A stretch of 64,000 nt of DNA, from positions 1,290-65,289 of the forward strand of contig NZ_SLXM01000005.1 of assembly GCF_004345825.1 (NCBI RefSeq), read 5' to 3'. Numbering within the stretch: the first letter of the stretch is position 1; each line of letters opens with the position of its first letter. This DNA is from Tenacibaculum skagerrakense (GTDB lineage: Bacteria > Bacteroidota > Bacteroidia > Flavobacteriales > Flavobacteriaceae). Below the pieces are notes generated by a model. It did no database searches. It was not told the DNA's origin and worked only from the letters and a program-made list of their open reading frames with translations. The translations under genes were made by a program, and so were the position numbers. Below, piece by piece: positions 20,744 to 29,687 of this stretch.

Positions 20744-20751
20744 CAAATATA
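20744..20751 (-). promoter_or_regulatory. -7 promoter element of the pseudouridine synthase gene
   Basis: TATATTTG on the minus strand is a perfect TAnnTTTG, 16 bases before the TTG start. Confidence 0.5.
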
Positions 20752-20828
20752 GGTAGTTAATCAAATTGAAAAATAATAACTACTTTAAAGAATAATTTTT
20801 GTTCCTTAAAAACAATCTTTTATGCCAA

Positions 20829-20860
20829 TTTGAACTACACTCATAGAAATTATACTTTTG
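20829..20860 (+). promoter_or_regulatory. Full consensus promoter of the GH64-like gene
   Basis: TTTG at 20829-20832, a 20-base spacer, then TACTTTTG at 20853-20860. This is the textbook Bacteroidota TTTG/TAnnTTTG promoter, leaving a leader of about 75 bases before ATG 20943. Confidence 0.7.
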
Positions 20861-20942
20861 AAGTTATCATTCGTGTCTAATTTAGACTTTCAGAAACAGA
20901 ATTATGCTGTTTTTACAAATACCAAACTTTATATCAATTATC

Positions 20943-23195
20943 ATGAAAACTATTACAAATTCGATTTTTAGAAAACTACTTATGCTACTTGTTTTTTCAG
21001 TTTATCAGATAACTGCACAAAATGTTGACAGCATTAGTCCGAGTTCAAGCTCTTTATACGGAAATACTTTAGTAACTATTAACGGAAGCGGTTTTAAATC
21101 ATCATCAAAAATAACAGTTCAATTTGGGGTTACGGGAGTTTTATCAAGTGATATAACTGTTGTTTCGGATTCTAAAATTATAGTAAGAAATCCAGCAGTT
21201 AGTAAAGAACAATCTGTTAACGTTAAAGTTTTAGTTGGAAGTGTTACATGTAAGAATCAACCAAAATTTAACTATAAATTACCACATATAAAATCTTTTA
21301 ATCCACCAAAAGGTTCAACCAAAGGGAATGAAACAATTACCATTCATGGAAAGTATTTTACAGGAGCTAGTTACGTGAAATTTGGAGAATCAGGAAGCAC
21401 GCCATTAACAGTTTCGGATACGTTAATAACTGTAAAAAGTCCGGCACACGCGAAAGATAGTGTGAATCTTTCGGTAGAGGTTCAAGGAAAATATGGAGTT
21501 TCTTCAACTAAATTTAAGTATCAAAACAAAAGTGTTAAATCTTCGTATGTATTATCACTAGAAAATTTAACAGGATTAGATTCAAACTATAAGGTTTATG
21601 TGTTGGGTTTCAGTACTGGATCAAAGAAAAAATTAATAGTAGATTCAAATACAAAACAAGGAGCGTTTACAACTATATCTGATAAAAAAGGGTATATAAC
21701 TTCTTATGAGTTAGGATCAGACATAACCAGTATTAAGTTGAGTAATTTAAACCCAATTGATGGAGCAAGAATTTACTTTTTTGTAAAAAACACTAGTAAA
21801 ACTTACAAAGACAATTCAAGTAAAACATCTAATGGAAATTTAGGATTTAAGTACAATAGTTATGGTACAGATGTAAATCAAGTTGGTAATCCACCTCAAT
21901 CAGATTTTCCTCAGTATAATTATATTGAAGTTACATACTTAGCAAATGAAGGAATGTTTTTAGATGTTTCATCTGTTGATGGTTTTTTCTTCCCAGTTTC
22001 TGTTATAGCTGAAGATACAACAGGAAAAGAATTAGGTAGAGTAGGACAAACAGCCGGAATTAGTGGAAAAGCAATTGCAGATGCTTATAAGCCATTTATG
22101 AAAAATTATTCGAACTCAACTGCTTACAATGATTTGTATTATCCGGTGGATAAAGATTTGGTTGCTTTGTTAAACCCTGGTTTGTATTTAGAAAATAATA
22201 CCAGTTCTTTAGAAACGGTTTTTGACACTGCGTTGAATAAAATTTTCACAGATGCCTCTTACAATATGAATATTTGGCAAAAGAACAATGATGGAACTGA
22301 ATACTATTTTAAAGTATCTCCAATAAAAGATGTTGTTTTCCCAGGTACATCGAATAAACATGATGCTTTGGAATTTAAAGCACCAACGTTATCTGAAACA
22401 CTATATGTGTTTAATCCAGTAGGATTTTCTGTAGTTTCTTATTTAGATGCAACAACTAAAAAGAGAATGCCAATTAAAGGTTCTATATCAAACAACGTTT
22501 TAACGTTTGAAAATCCTTTACCAAATGATGTTGGTTTAGTAGAAGGAATGTACATAAGTAATGGCGGATGTATAACAGATCAAACAATAACCATCAATCA
22601 AATTAATAAAAACACAGAAAATGAAATTGTATCTGTAAATGTTAATACCAAGCCAAAGTGTGCTTCTCCTAAGTTCCAGTACAAATTTTCGAAAGCATCA
22701 ACAAACTATTATTACTCTTCTGGTCATATGACTTTTGCAGGATTAGGTTTGTTTGCTGATGGATCTTACAGGTATTCTGATAAAAATGTTCAAACTATAG
22801 TAAATGGTTTAGAAAATCAAATAAGTACGGCATTAAATAGGGGAGTTGCTCTAGTAAAATCAACAGACACTACTAGTAACGGAAGAACAACTACAAGTTG
22901 GGGTAAGGAAACAGATTGGTATCCAGCTAATCAACCACAGAATTTATTTTCATACTTTATGCATACGGCTAAAGTTGGTTCACAAAATATTTTTGCGCTC
23001 CCTAAAAATGCTATAAAGTCAGCTCAAGGAGATTATATGGCGCAAGCTTACGGATTTGCCTACGATGAAGATCCTATAGAGATTCAACAAACAAAACAAC
23101 CTCCAGTACCAGCTGAGTTTTCAGGAGCTTTTCCAACAGGAACAACGCAGTTAAAGCTAGAATTAGGTCCGTGGAAAACCAAAAAGAAAAAATAA
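20943..23195 (+). CDS. Secreted GH64-like beta-1,3-glucanase with two IPT/TIG domains
   Basis: The 750-residue protein starts with a signal peptide (residues 1-26, ending ITAQ). Two IPT/TIG domains follow at about 28-108 (VDSISPSSSSLYGNTLVTINGSGF) and 112-190 (IKSFNPPKGSTKGNETITIHGKYF). Residues 195-745 resemble glycoside hydrolase family 64: ARIYFFV, a YNYIEVTYLANEGMFLDVSSVDGFFFPVSV strand pair, a FNRGVA-like LNRGVALVKS segment, and the C-terminal YGFAYDEDP motif. GH64 enzymes cut laminarin-type beta-1,3-glucan. Catalytic acids could not be assigned by eye. I started at ATG 20943, where the signal peptide begins. It stands alone between a strong promoter and a terminator, not in a polysaccharide utilisation locus. 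Confidence 0.8.
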   Translation: MKTITNSIFRKLLMLLVFSVYQITAQNVDSISPSSSSLYGNTLVTINGSGFKSSSKITVQFGVTGVLSSDITVVSDSKIIVRNPAVSKEQSVNVKVLVGSVTCKNQPKFNYKLPHIKSFNPPKGSTKGNETITIHGKYFTGASYVKFGESGSTPLTVSDTLITVKSPAHAKDSVNLSVEVQGKYGVSSTKFKYQNKSVKSSYVLSLENLTGLDSNYKVYVLGFSTGSKKKLIVDSNTKQGAFTTISDKKGYITSYELGSDITSIKLSNLNPIDGARIYFFVKNTSKTYKDNSSKTSNGNLGFKYNSYGTDVNQVGNPPQSDFPQYNYIEVTYLANEGMFLDVSSVDGFFFPVSVIAEDTTGKELGRVGQTAGISGKAIADAYKPFMKNYSNSTAYNDLYYPVDKDLVALLNPGLYLENNTSSLETVFDTALNKIFTDASYNMNIWQKNNDGTEYYFKVSPIKDVVFPGTSNKHDALEFKAPTLSETLYVFNPVGFSVVSYLDATTKKRMPIKGSISNNVLTFENPLPNDVGLVEGMYISNGGCITDQTITINQINKNTENEIVSVNVNTKPKCASPKFQYKFSKASTNYYYSSGHMTFAGLGLFADGSYRYSDKNVQTIVNGLENQISTALNRGVALVKSTDTTSNGRTTTSWGKETDWYPANQPQNLFSYFMHTAKVGSQNIFALPKNAIKSAQGDYMAQAYGFAYDEDPIEIQQTKQPPVPAEFSGAFPTGTTQLKLELGPWKTKKKK

Positions 23196-23226
23196 GTTAA
23201 GAAAAACACATAATAAAGATTAAAAA

Positions 23227-23262
23227 AAACGAGGTTAAAATTTGATTTTAACCTCGTTTGCT
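23227..23262. terminator. Bidirectional terminator after the GH64-like gene
   Basis: AAACGAGGTTAAAA/TTTTAACCTCGTTT forms a 14-bp perfect stem with a five-base loop between convergent genes. T-rich tails exist on both strands, stronger on the minus strand. Confidence 0.85.
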
Positions 23263-23280
23263 ATGTATAAATTGTACAAA

Positions 23281-23625
23281 TTAAACCATAGATTTGTTGC
23301 AATATGTAGCTTTTTCAAAATCTCTGATATTAATTGAAATTATAGGAACATTAGGAAACATTTGTTTTAGTGTTGATACAATACTATTTGAAAGCTCTTT
23401 CTTTTGAGCTATTGTTCTTCCTTGCATAATATTTGCAAAAACATGAATGAAATCATCCTTTGTATTTCCTACAGTATAATATTCAAAAGGGTTAATTCTA
23501 ACTTTAATATCTCCTTTGGCAAATAAATTACTAGCATCTGCGCTATCATAAACCTTCTGAATTATTTCTTCAGGAGTTTTTAAGTTTATAATATTCTTTG
23601 AACAATCGATTACAAAATGTGGCAT
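23281..23625 (-). CDS. 5-carboxymethyl-2-hydroxymuconate isomerase-like tautomerase
   Basis: The 114-residue protein begins MPHFVIDCS, placing Pro at position 2 as the catalytic N-terminal proline of the tautomerase superfamily. The remaining sequence (FAKGDIKVRINPFEYYTVG and FIHVFANIMQGRTIAQKKELS) matches the CHMI/HpaF group. True CHMI acts in homoprotocatechuate breakdown, but no other genes of that pathway are nearby, so the physiological substrate is open. It lies 14 bases after the tricorn-like protease gene and may share its mRNA. Confidence 0.88.
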   Translation of the reverse strand: MPHFVIDCSKNIINLKTPEEIIQKVYDSADASNLFAKGDIKVRINPFEYYTVGNTKDDFIHVFANIMQGRTIAQKKELSNSIVSTLKQMFPNVPIISINIRDFEKATYCNKSMV

Positions 23626-23639
23626 ATATATAAAATAAA

Positions 23640-26600
23640 TTATTTTTCTTTTTCGTATCCTTCAGGTCTTTTAGATCGGATAGGTGCTTTCGGTTCAGGT
23701 TTTAATTGAAACTCTTTTCCTTTTAATAAACGTAAAGCTTCTTGAACAGCTCTTTCCAACTGAGGATCATTTCCATTTGAGACTTCTTTAGGATCTTGAA
23801 TTACCTCAATGTCGGGAGCAACACCATCACCTTCAACTGCCCATTCACCATTTACATCGAAAAAACCACCACGAGGAGCTACCATTCTACCACCATCTAT
23901 AAATCTAGGAGTATCCCAAGTACCAACTAAACCACCCCAAGTTCTTGTACCAACTAACGGTCCTATATTTTTGAATTTAAACATATATGGAAGTAAATCA
24001 CCACCAGAACCAGCACGCTCATTAATAATCATTACTTTTGGGCCCCAAATTCCCGCCATTGGAGTTGTCCATGGTCTACGATCGTTAGCTTTACTATTGA
24101 AATAACCCATTAAATCACGAGACATAATATCAATCATGTAATCAGCAGCTGAACCACCACCGTTGTTTCTTTCATCTATAACAACTCCTTTTTTATCTTG
24201 TTGAGAAAAGTAATAGCGATTAAAGGAAGTGAATCCAGCTCTAGAAGTATTAGGAACATAAACGTAGGCTAACTTACCATCTGATAATTTGTCAACTTTT
24301 CTTCTATTACTTTCAATCCAGTCAATAGTTCTTAAAAAACGCTCACTAGCAACTGGTTTTACTAAAACTGATCTAGCTCCGTCAATACTTGGTTTCGAAT
24401 TTACTTTAATATAAATTTCACGACCTGCAGTTTGTTCTAATAATTGATAAGGATTGAGATCACTCATTAATTTTACTCCGTTTATTTCCAATAAATAATC
24501 TCCTATGTTTACGTTAATGCCAGGCAAACCAAGAGGAGCATTATTTTCGGGGTTCCAACGTTCTCCATTATAAATTTTAGCAAAACGATATACTCCTTTG
24601 TGTTGTTCTAAATCGCATCCTAATAATCCTACAGGCACACGATTTATATTTGGTGTATCGCCGCCAGAAACATAAGAGTGTCCAATAGCAACTTCACCAC
24701 TCATAATGTCTACAACATAATTTAAATCAGTTCGATGTCTAACGTGATCAATCCATGGAGCATACCATTTATAAACATCATCCCATGGTGCGCCATGAAC
24801 GTTATCAACATACAGGAAGTCACGCATATATCTCCAACCTTCTTTAAAAATTTGATGCGCTTCTGCTTTAGGATCTACTTTTATTTTAAGATCTGTTTTT
24901 AATTTTCCTTTAGAGTCTTTTACAGGAGTTTTACTATTAACAATACTCCAGCTACCACTTTTGTATAACAATACAGAATTTCTGTCTTCTGAAGTAACTA
25001 TTTGACTAACGCCTTTAGAAAATTCGGTAGCTTTTTCTTTTGTAACATCATATGAATGAATAGTAACTCCTCTTGTGTTTGGAACAGCTTCGCCAATAAA
25101 AACATTATCCTTTGGACCTTTTGTTAAATAAAGATAATTTCTAGCAGGAAGTTTTAATGCTACAGCTCTATCAAAAATTCCATTTTCTTCAATACTTACA
25201 GTAACTTTCTTACTTTCTTTTTTATCATCTTTTTTCGCATCCTTTTTACCTTTTGTATCGTTTTTTCCAGAGTCGCTCTCTTTTTTTATTTCCTCTTCAT
25301 CAGTTTTAGGAAGATTTGGAGCTTTATCTTTTGAGTTTAATACAACAGCATATAAACTTCTTGTAACACTAGGATCATATGAGCTCATATCTAACCATCC
25401 AGACTGTAAGCCATAATCGGTACTCGCTAACGTGTAAAGATATTTACCAGATGCATCCCAAACTGGTGAAATTGCATCGGCTATTGGATCAGTAATTTGA
25501 ACCTTTTTCTTGGTGCTTATTTGATATGCAAAAATAGATTTAAAATGACTGTCATTTTGCTTAGCATAAGCAATCCAATCACTATCAGGAGACCATTGCG
25601 GATTCATTGATCTGTTTGGGTGTGCATATCTATCGGTATCGACTTTTACAGCTTTTTTTGAGTCAAGATTTATAACCCAAATATTAAAATCAGTATCGGT
25701 GTAAGCAATATGTTTACCGTCTGGAGACCAATCTGGTCTATAATAAAATGTTGGATTAGGTAATGAAATATATTCTTGATTTTTACCATCCTGATCAGCT
25801 AAGACCATTTCATACTCTCCATTTTTATCTGAAAACCATGCTACTTTATTACCTTTAGGAGACCAAATTGGAGAACGATCTGCAATACCTGGTGAATTTG
25901 TAAGGTTTCTCCAAGTTCCGTTTTCTTTAGGGATTGTAAAGATTTCTCCTCTATATTCAAAAATGGCTCTTTTTCCTTTAGGAGATATGTTTGGATTAGT
26001 TAAGTTTCTTCCTGAAACATTCATCCAACGAGTTCTAGAATAGTTTAAATCTCCTTTTACATTAATTAGAATTTGTCTAGTTTCTCTTGTGTTTGGATTT
26101 AAGAAGTGAATATATCCAGCTTGTTCATAAATAATACCATTTGTATTGGCATCTAAGCTTTTAATGTCAAATTTTTTGTGAAATGTTATTTGAGTTTCTT
26201 GTTTGGTTTTTATATTATACGACCAAATATTATTGGTATAATCTCTTTCTGATAAATAAAATACTTGACCATTATACCATACAGGGTCTAAATGCCTTTC
26301 TTTATCTTTTTGAGGTGTAGTTTGAAGCTCTTTTGTCTTTAAGTTTACAATCCAAATTGGCATAGCTTGTCCTCCTCGATAATTTCTCCATTCTGCGTCC
26401 CAGCTAGTAATTGGAGTATAGGCAATATGGTTTCCGTCTTCAGAAACTTCGCCATATGCTGCTCTCGGAATTTCAAGCGACTCAGGCATTCCTCCATTAG
26501 GAGAAATTTTGAAAAATTTATTGAGTTGAGTTGGTCTAGCTTCTCTATCTGATCTGAAAATAATTTTATTATCAGGAGTCCAGCCTTGGACAAAATCACC

Positions 26601-26912
26601 GGAAGGATGATAAGTTAAGCGTTTAGGTTCTCCACCTTCAGCTGGAATTACATAAACATCAGTATTTCCATCATACTGCGCAGTAAAGGCGATCATTTTA
26701 CCATTTTTCGAAAAATGAGGGTTAGATTCATACCCATCATCACTAGTTAATCTAACTGCATCGCCGCCGTTTAGTGATGCTTTCCATAAATCATTTGCAT
26801 ATACAAAAACGACTTCTTTTTGTGATAAAGAGGGTTGTCTCAATAATCGGGTCCCTTGTGCTAATGCTGTAAAAGAAACACATAAAGAGAGCACGAATGT
26901 TATTTTTTTCAT
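23640..26912 (-). CDS. Tricorn-like S41 serine protease with beta-propeller
   Basis: The 1090-residue secreted protein has a signal peptide (residues 1-18). PD40/WD40-like propeller repeats follow from about 25 to 510 (for example SPKGNKVAWFSDKNGEYEM and SPDGKHIAYTDTDFNIWV). Next come a Lys-rich linker near 545-570, a PDZ-like domain near 780-850 (NIGDYLLEINGVKL), and an S41 peptidase domain at about 870-1060. The nucleophile is the Ser in INERAGSGGDLLPYMF. Tricorn proteases degrade oligopeptides; export and a periplasmic location distinguish this group. The start ATG 26912 fits the signal peptide. TACCTTTA in the upstream gap is a possible -7 element. Confidence 0.93.
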   Translation of the reverse strand: MKKITFVLSLCVSFTALAQGTRLLRQPSLSQKEVVFVYANDLWKASLNGGDAVRLTSDDGYESNPHFSKNGKMIAFTAQYDGNTDVYVIPAEGGEPKRLTYHPSGDFVQGWTPDNKIIFRSDREARPTQLNKFFKISPNGGMPESLEIPRAAYGEVSEDGNHIAYTPITSWDAEWRNYRGGQAMPIWIVNLKTKELQTTPQKDKERHLDPVWYNGQVFYLSERDYTNNIWSYNIKTKQETQITFHKKFDIKSLDANTNGIIYEQAGYIHFLNPNTRETRQILINVKGDLNYSRTRWMNVSGRNLTNPNISPKGKRAIFEYRGEIFTIPKENGTWRNLTNSPGIADRSPIWSPKGNKVAWFSDKNGEYEMVLADQDGKNQEYISLPNPTFYYRPDWSPDGKHIAYTDTDFNIWVINLDSKKAVKVDTDRYAHPNRSMNPQWSPDSDWIAYAKQNDSHFKSIFAYQISTKKKVQITDPIADAISPVWDASGKYLYTLASTDYGLQSGWLDMSSYDPSVTRSLYAVVLNSKDKAPNLPKTDEEEIKKESDSGKNDTKGKKDAKKDDKKESKKVTVSIEENGIFDRAVALKLPARNYLYLTKGPKDNVFIGEAVPNTRGVTIHSYDVTKEKATEFSKGVSQIVTSEDRNSVLLYKSGSWSIVNSKTPVKDSKGKLKTDLKIKVDPKAEAHQIFKEGWRYMRDFLYVDNVHGAPWDDVYKWYAPWIDHVRHRTDLNYVVDIMSGEVAIGHSYVSGGDTPNINRVPVGLLGCDLEQHKGVYRFAKIYNGERWNPENNAPLGLPGINVNIGDYLLEINGVKLMSDLNPYQLLEQTAGREIYIKVNSKPSIDGARSVLVKPVASERFLRTIDWIESNRRKVDKLSDGKLAYVYVPNTSRAGFTSFNRYYFSQQDKKGVVIDERNNGGGSAADYMIDIMSRDLMGYFNSKANDRRPWTTPMAGIWGPKVMIINERAGSGGDLLPYMFKFKNIGPLVGTRTWGGLVGTWDTPRFIDGGRMVAPRGGFFDVNGEWAVEGDGVAPDIEVIQDPKEVSNGNDPQLERAVQEALRLLKGKEFQLKPEPKAPIRSKRPEGYEKEK

Positions 26913-27045
26913 GTTCTTTTGTTTGGTTAAATATCAGAAGTAATAAAGGTAACCAAAAAGAAAACTTAAAAAACTAAAGGTTATGTTAAAGCTAATAAGA
27001 AAATGCAGAAAAGCCGCTTTTTTATCAGGTATACTAATTGAAAAA

Positions 27046-27465
27046 TTACTTTGCAAAAAGTTGGCTCATATCTTTAAAAGCTTTGAACTCAAGAGCATTA
27101 TTTTCAGGGTCGTTAAAAAACATAGTTGCTTGTTCTCCTACTTTTCCTTTAAACCTTATAGTTGGTTCAATAATAAATTTGGTACCAACACTTTTTAATT
27201 TTTCAGATAAACTTGTCCAGTCTTCCCACGATAACACAACACCAAAATGAGGAACAGGTACATCATGTCCATCCACTGGGTTTGTAATTGCTTTGGTAGG
27301 AGAGAAGTCGTCTTTCTGATGAATCACTAACTGGTGTCCGAAGAAATTAAAATCTACCCAATGATCCGAGCTTCTTCCTTCTTCACATTCTAAAACGTCT
27401 CTATAAAACGTTCTGCATTTTTCTAAATCTTGAACAGGTATGGCTAGATGAAAAGGTTGTATCAT
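27046..27465 (-). CDS. VOC superfamily (glyoxalase-like) protein
   Basis: The 139-residue protein carries a vicinal oxygen chelate fold: [26 protein letters not shown] at the start, [13 protein letters not shown] near 42-55, and [15 protein letters not shown] at the end, with a metal-ligand pattern of His6, His near 52 and Glu near 127. The family includes glyoxalases, dioxygenases and antibiotic-binding proteins; the role here is undefined. Its own -7 element TATCTTTG lies at 27493-27500 (minus). Confidence 0.9.
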   Translation of the reverse strand: MIQPFHLAIPVQDLEKCRTFYRDVLECEEGRSSDHWVDFNFFGHQLVIHQKDDFSPTKAITNPVDGHDVPVPHFGVVLSWEDWTSLSEKLKSVGTKFIIEPTIRFKGKVGEQATMFFNDPENNALEFKAFKDMSQLFAK

Positions 27466-27492
27466 AAGAAAATCTTATTAAAATGGTTAAAT

Positions 27493-27500
27493 CAAAGATA
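27493..27500 (-). promoter_or_regulatory. -7 promoter element of the VOC gene
   Basis: TATCTTTG on the minus strand, 28 bases before the start codon, matches TAnnTTTG. Confidence 0.5.
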
Positions 27501-27571
27501 CCATTCTCCAGCTTATTTGTATTTTATTATTAAATTTTAAACAGAATATAAATTTTAGTAAATATCTATTG

Positions 27572-28135
27572 CTACAGTTGTAACAATCCTCCTGAGTAAA
27601 TGTAGAAAGAAACTAGTATTATCTCTCCTACAAAAACACCTGTAAACATATACTTATACGGCATTTTTATAATCCCAGCGACATAGCAAATAATATCAGT
27701 TGGAACCAGAGGGAAAAAGGACCATCCTAAAACTAACCATGTAGCTTTTGAACTTTGTAGTTTGCTTTCCCATTTTTTTACTTTATTCGGATATTTTTTT
27801 TCTAGATATTCACTAAAACCTAACATGTCAGAAAAATAATAGAGGGCTGTTGCTGACAGCATAATTCCTATCATAGAAATAAGAAGTACTAATAATAATC
27901 TATCAGGAAATAGTAGAGCTCCTACTATAACAAATGGAGTACTAGGTATCAGAAAAAAACCTCGTACTATAGAGAGTATTATATAAACCAATAAGATTTG
28001 ATCATTATAAGAGCTTATAAAACTCTTAAGGTATTCAACTGAAAATATTGCTGGATTTTGAGCGTAGCAATACAAAAAGTAAATCAATAATACTCCCCAA
28101 AGTATATAAAAGATTTTTTTTCCAGTTCTTAACAT
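27572..28135 (-). CDS. TVP38/TMEM64 family membrane protein
   Basis: The 187-residue protein has a hydrophobic N-terminal helix, the FIPSTPFVIVGALLFP-type loop (reads LIPSTPFVIVGALLFPDRLLL), and the VLGWSFFPLVPTDIICYVAGIIKMPYKYMFTGVFVG segment typical of the DedA/TVP38 (SNARE-associated) superfamily. These proteins help move lipids across the membrane or support membrane integrity. I prefer ATG 28135 over a TTG start at 28165, which adds only ten polar residues. It stands alone on the minus strand. Confidence 0.87.
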   Translation of the reverse strand: MLRTGKKIFYILWGVLLIYFLYCYAQNPAIFSVEYLKSFISSYNDQILLVYIILSIVRGFFLIPSTPFVIVGALLFPDRLLLVLLISMIGIMLSATALYYFSDMLGFSEYLEKKYPNKVKKWESKLQSSKATWLVLGWSFFPLVPTDIICYVAGIIKMPYKYMFTGVFVGEIILVSFYIYSGGLLQL

Positions 28136-28265
28136 AGATTTTTCAACTAAAGATTTATTTGGCAATTGATATTCTATTCCTAGAATTTACAATATAAGAC
28201 GATAAGAGAAAAAAAATGTTACGTTAGCGTAATGATTCATTTAAGAATCATCCAGTTCTAATTAA

Positions 28266-28592
28266 TCATGAGGCTACATAAACAGCTGTTCCTGTTACAG
28301 AAACTACTAACGCAGATGTATTAGCTATAGTTTCAATATCTACCTTAATTCCCACAATAGCATTGGCATTTAAATTTTGTGCATTTTGTTGTAGTTTTTG
28401 AAAAGCATCTTCTTTAATTTTCTCTAAAGCAGTTTCATAAGCTTCATAATACTTTTTCATGCTAAACATATCTTTAAAAGACATTTTAATTCCTTTATAG
28501 GAGAAAGATGAATTATATGAAACACCAGTAACAATACCTTTATATTCTATAATTTTGAATCCTTCGATTGAGTTAGTTGTAGTTAATATCAT
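28266..28592 (-). CDS. YbjQ/UPF0145 family protein
   Basis: The 108-residue protein matches the YbjQ family over its whole length: MILTTTNSIEGFKIIEYKGIVTG at the start, the Y-E-A helix KKYYEAYETALEKIKEDAFQKLQQNAQ, and NANAIVGIKVDIE plus VVSVTGTAVYV at the end. Members form pentamers of unknown function and are sometimes labelled heavy-metal-binding, without good evidence. No partner gene is evident. Confidence 0.9.
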   Translation of the reverse strand: MILTTTNSIEGFKIIEYKGIVTGVSYNSSFSYKGIKMSFKDMFSMKKYYEAYETALEKIKEDAFQKLQQNAQNLNANAIVGIKVDIETIANTSALVVSVTGTAVYVAS

Positions 28593-28687
28593 GTGATAGT
28601 TTTCTTGATTAGTAGCTGATTTGTTTTTGTAGTTACATAAGCAATTTAATTATTTTCATTGATAATCTATATTTTTAAACCATAAGT

Positions 28688-29344
28688 TTATTCTGAAAGG
28701 TACCCCAGTTCTATTAGTTCTTCGTGTTTTTTGATTTCTTTTAAATGACCGTCTTTTAAGAAAACTATTTTATCGGCAAGTTTTATCACATTTCGATAAT
28801 CATGATCAGTAATAATAATTCCTTTTGTATTTCTCATACTATTTATTATTGAAATTATTTGTTCTCTGACTATTGGACTAACACCATTGAATGGTTCATC
28901 AAGTAAAACAAACACAGCTTCTGAATGGAGAATAAGTAAAATTTCAACAATTCTTTTTTCACCTCCAGACAAGACATTGTTTGTTTTATTTAAAAGTGGT
29001 TTTATAAATGCATTTTTAAATAAAAGGTCACTTTTTTTCTTTCCAAGAAACAATCGAATGAGGCGTTTAATTTTAATGTTATTTGGAAGAAAATTATCTT
29101 GAGGTAAATAATTTATTAAGTTTCTTCCATCTGATATGTTTCTGATAACTTTATTGTTAACTCTAACAAAACTAAATTCAGCTTTTTCCACACCGAAAAT
29201 TATTTTTAATAAAGTTGATTTACCACAACCGTTTCTTCCAATAAGACCTTTAATTTCTCCGGTTTTACAAGAAAGAAATACATCACTTAAAATTAAATTA
29301 TTACCGTATGATTTTCTGACGCTATCTACGTGAAGGTGACTCAT
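28688..29344 (-). CDS. ABC transporter ATP-binding subunit
   Basis: The 218-residue protein has every ATPase motif: Walker A GRNGCGKST near residues 36-44, Q-loop YLPQDN near 80, signature LSGGEKR near 123, Walker B FVLLDEP near 143, and H-loop ITDHDY near 178. No permease with classical transporter domains lies beside it. Its start overlaps the stop of a 91-residue membrane-protein gene (ATGA), so the two are coupled, and that small protein may be its membrane partner. The substrate is unknown. Confidence 0.9.
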   Translation of the reverse strand: MSHLHVDSVRKSYGNNLILSDVFLSCKTGEIKGLIGRNGCGKSTLLKIIFGVEKAEFSFVRVNNKVIRNISDGRNLINYLPQDNFLPNNIKIKRLIRLFLGKKKSDLLFKNAFIKPLLNKTNNVLSGGEKRIVEILLILHSEAVFVLLDEPFNGVSPIVREQIISIINSMRNTKGIIITDHDYRNVIKLADKIVFLKDGHLKEIKKHEELIELGYLSE

Positions 29345-29616
29345 GAACTTAAAAAGATAAAAAAGCTACTTAAACTTATAATTCCTGTTGATTGCCAGAG
29401 TTTTGTGGAGTTAATCCCTAAATTGAAATAATAAAAGTATTGATTTTTATTAAGGAGATTGTAAAAATAAAAATGATTACAAGGGGCGATAATACATAAA
29501 CTTATCGCAGTTAGTTTGGTCGGAATTGGTGTAAAACCACCAATTAAAAATGAGATAACTAGAGATATTGGCAGAATTTTGCTCTGAAATAAAAGTACGT
29601 TCTTTAACATTCGCAT
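29341..29616 (-). CDS. Small membrane protein coupled to an ABC ATPase
   Basis: This 91-residue protein has hydrophobic segments at about residues 14-28, 33-45 and 76-90, interrupted by an aromatic stretch (HFYFYNLLNKNQYFYYF). Its TGA stop overlaps the ATG of the ABC ATPase gene (ATGA), which supports it being real and translated. I recognise no family. It could be a minimal membrane subunit or an unrelated small protein. The start may be M1 or M3. Confidence 0.55.
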   Translation of the reverse strand: MRMLKNVLLFQSKILPISLVISFLIGGFTPIPTKLTAISLCIIAPCNHFYFYNLLNKNQYFYYFNLGINSTKLWQSTGIISLSSFFIFLSS

Positions 29617-29687
29617 AATGCAATATATAGAGACGTAATTTTATTCTTTAATGAATTAATAAACTATAACAAAGAATTAGGATTTTT

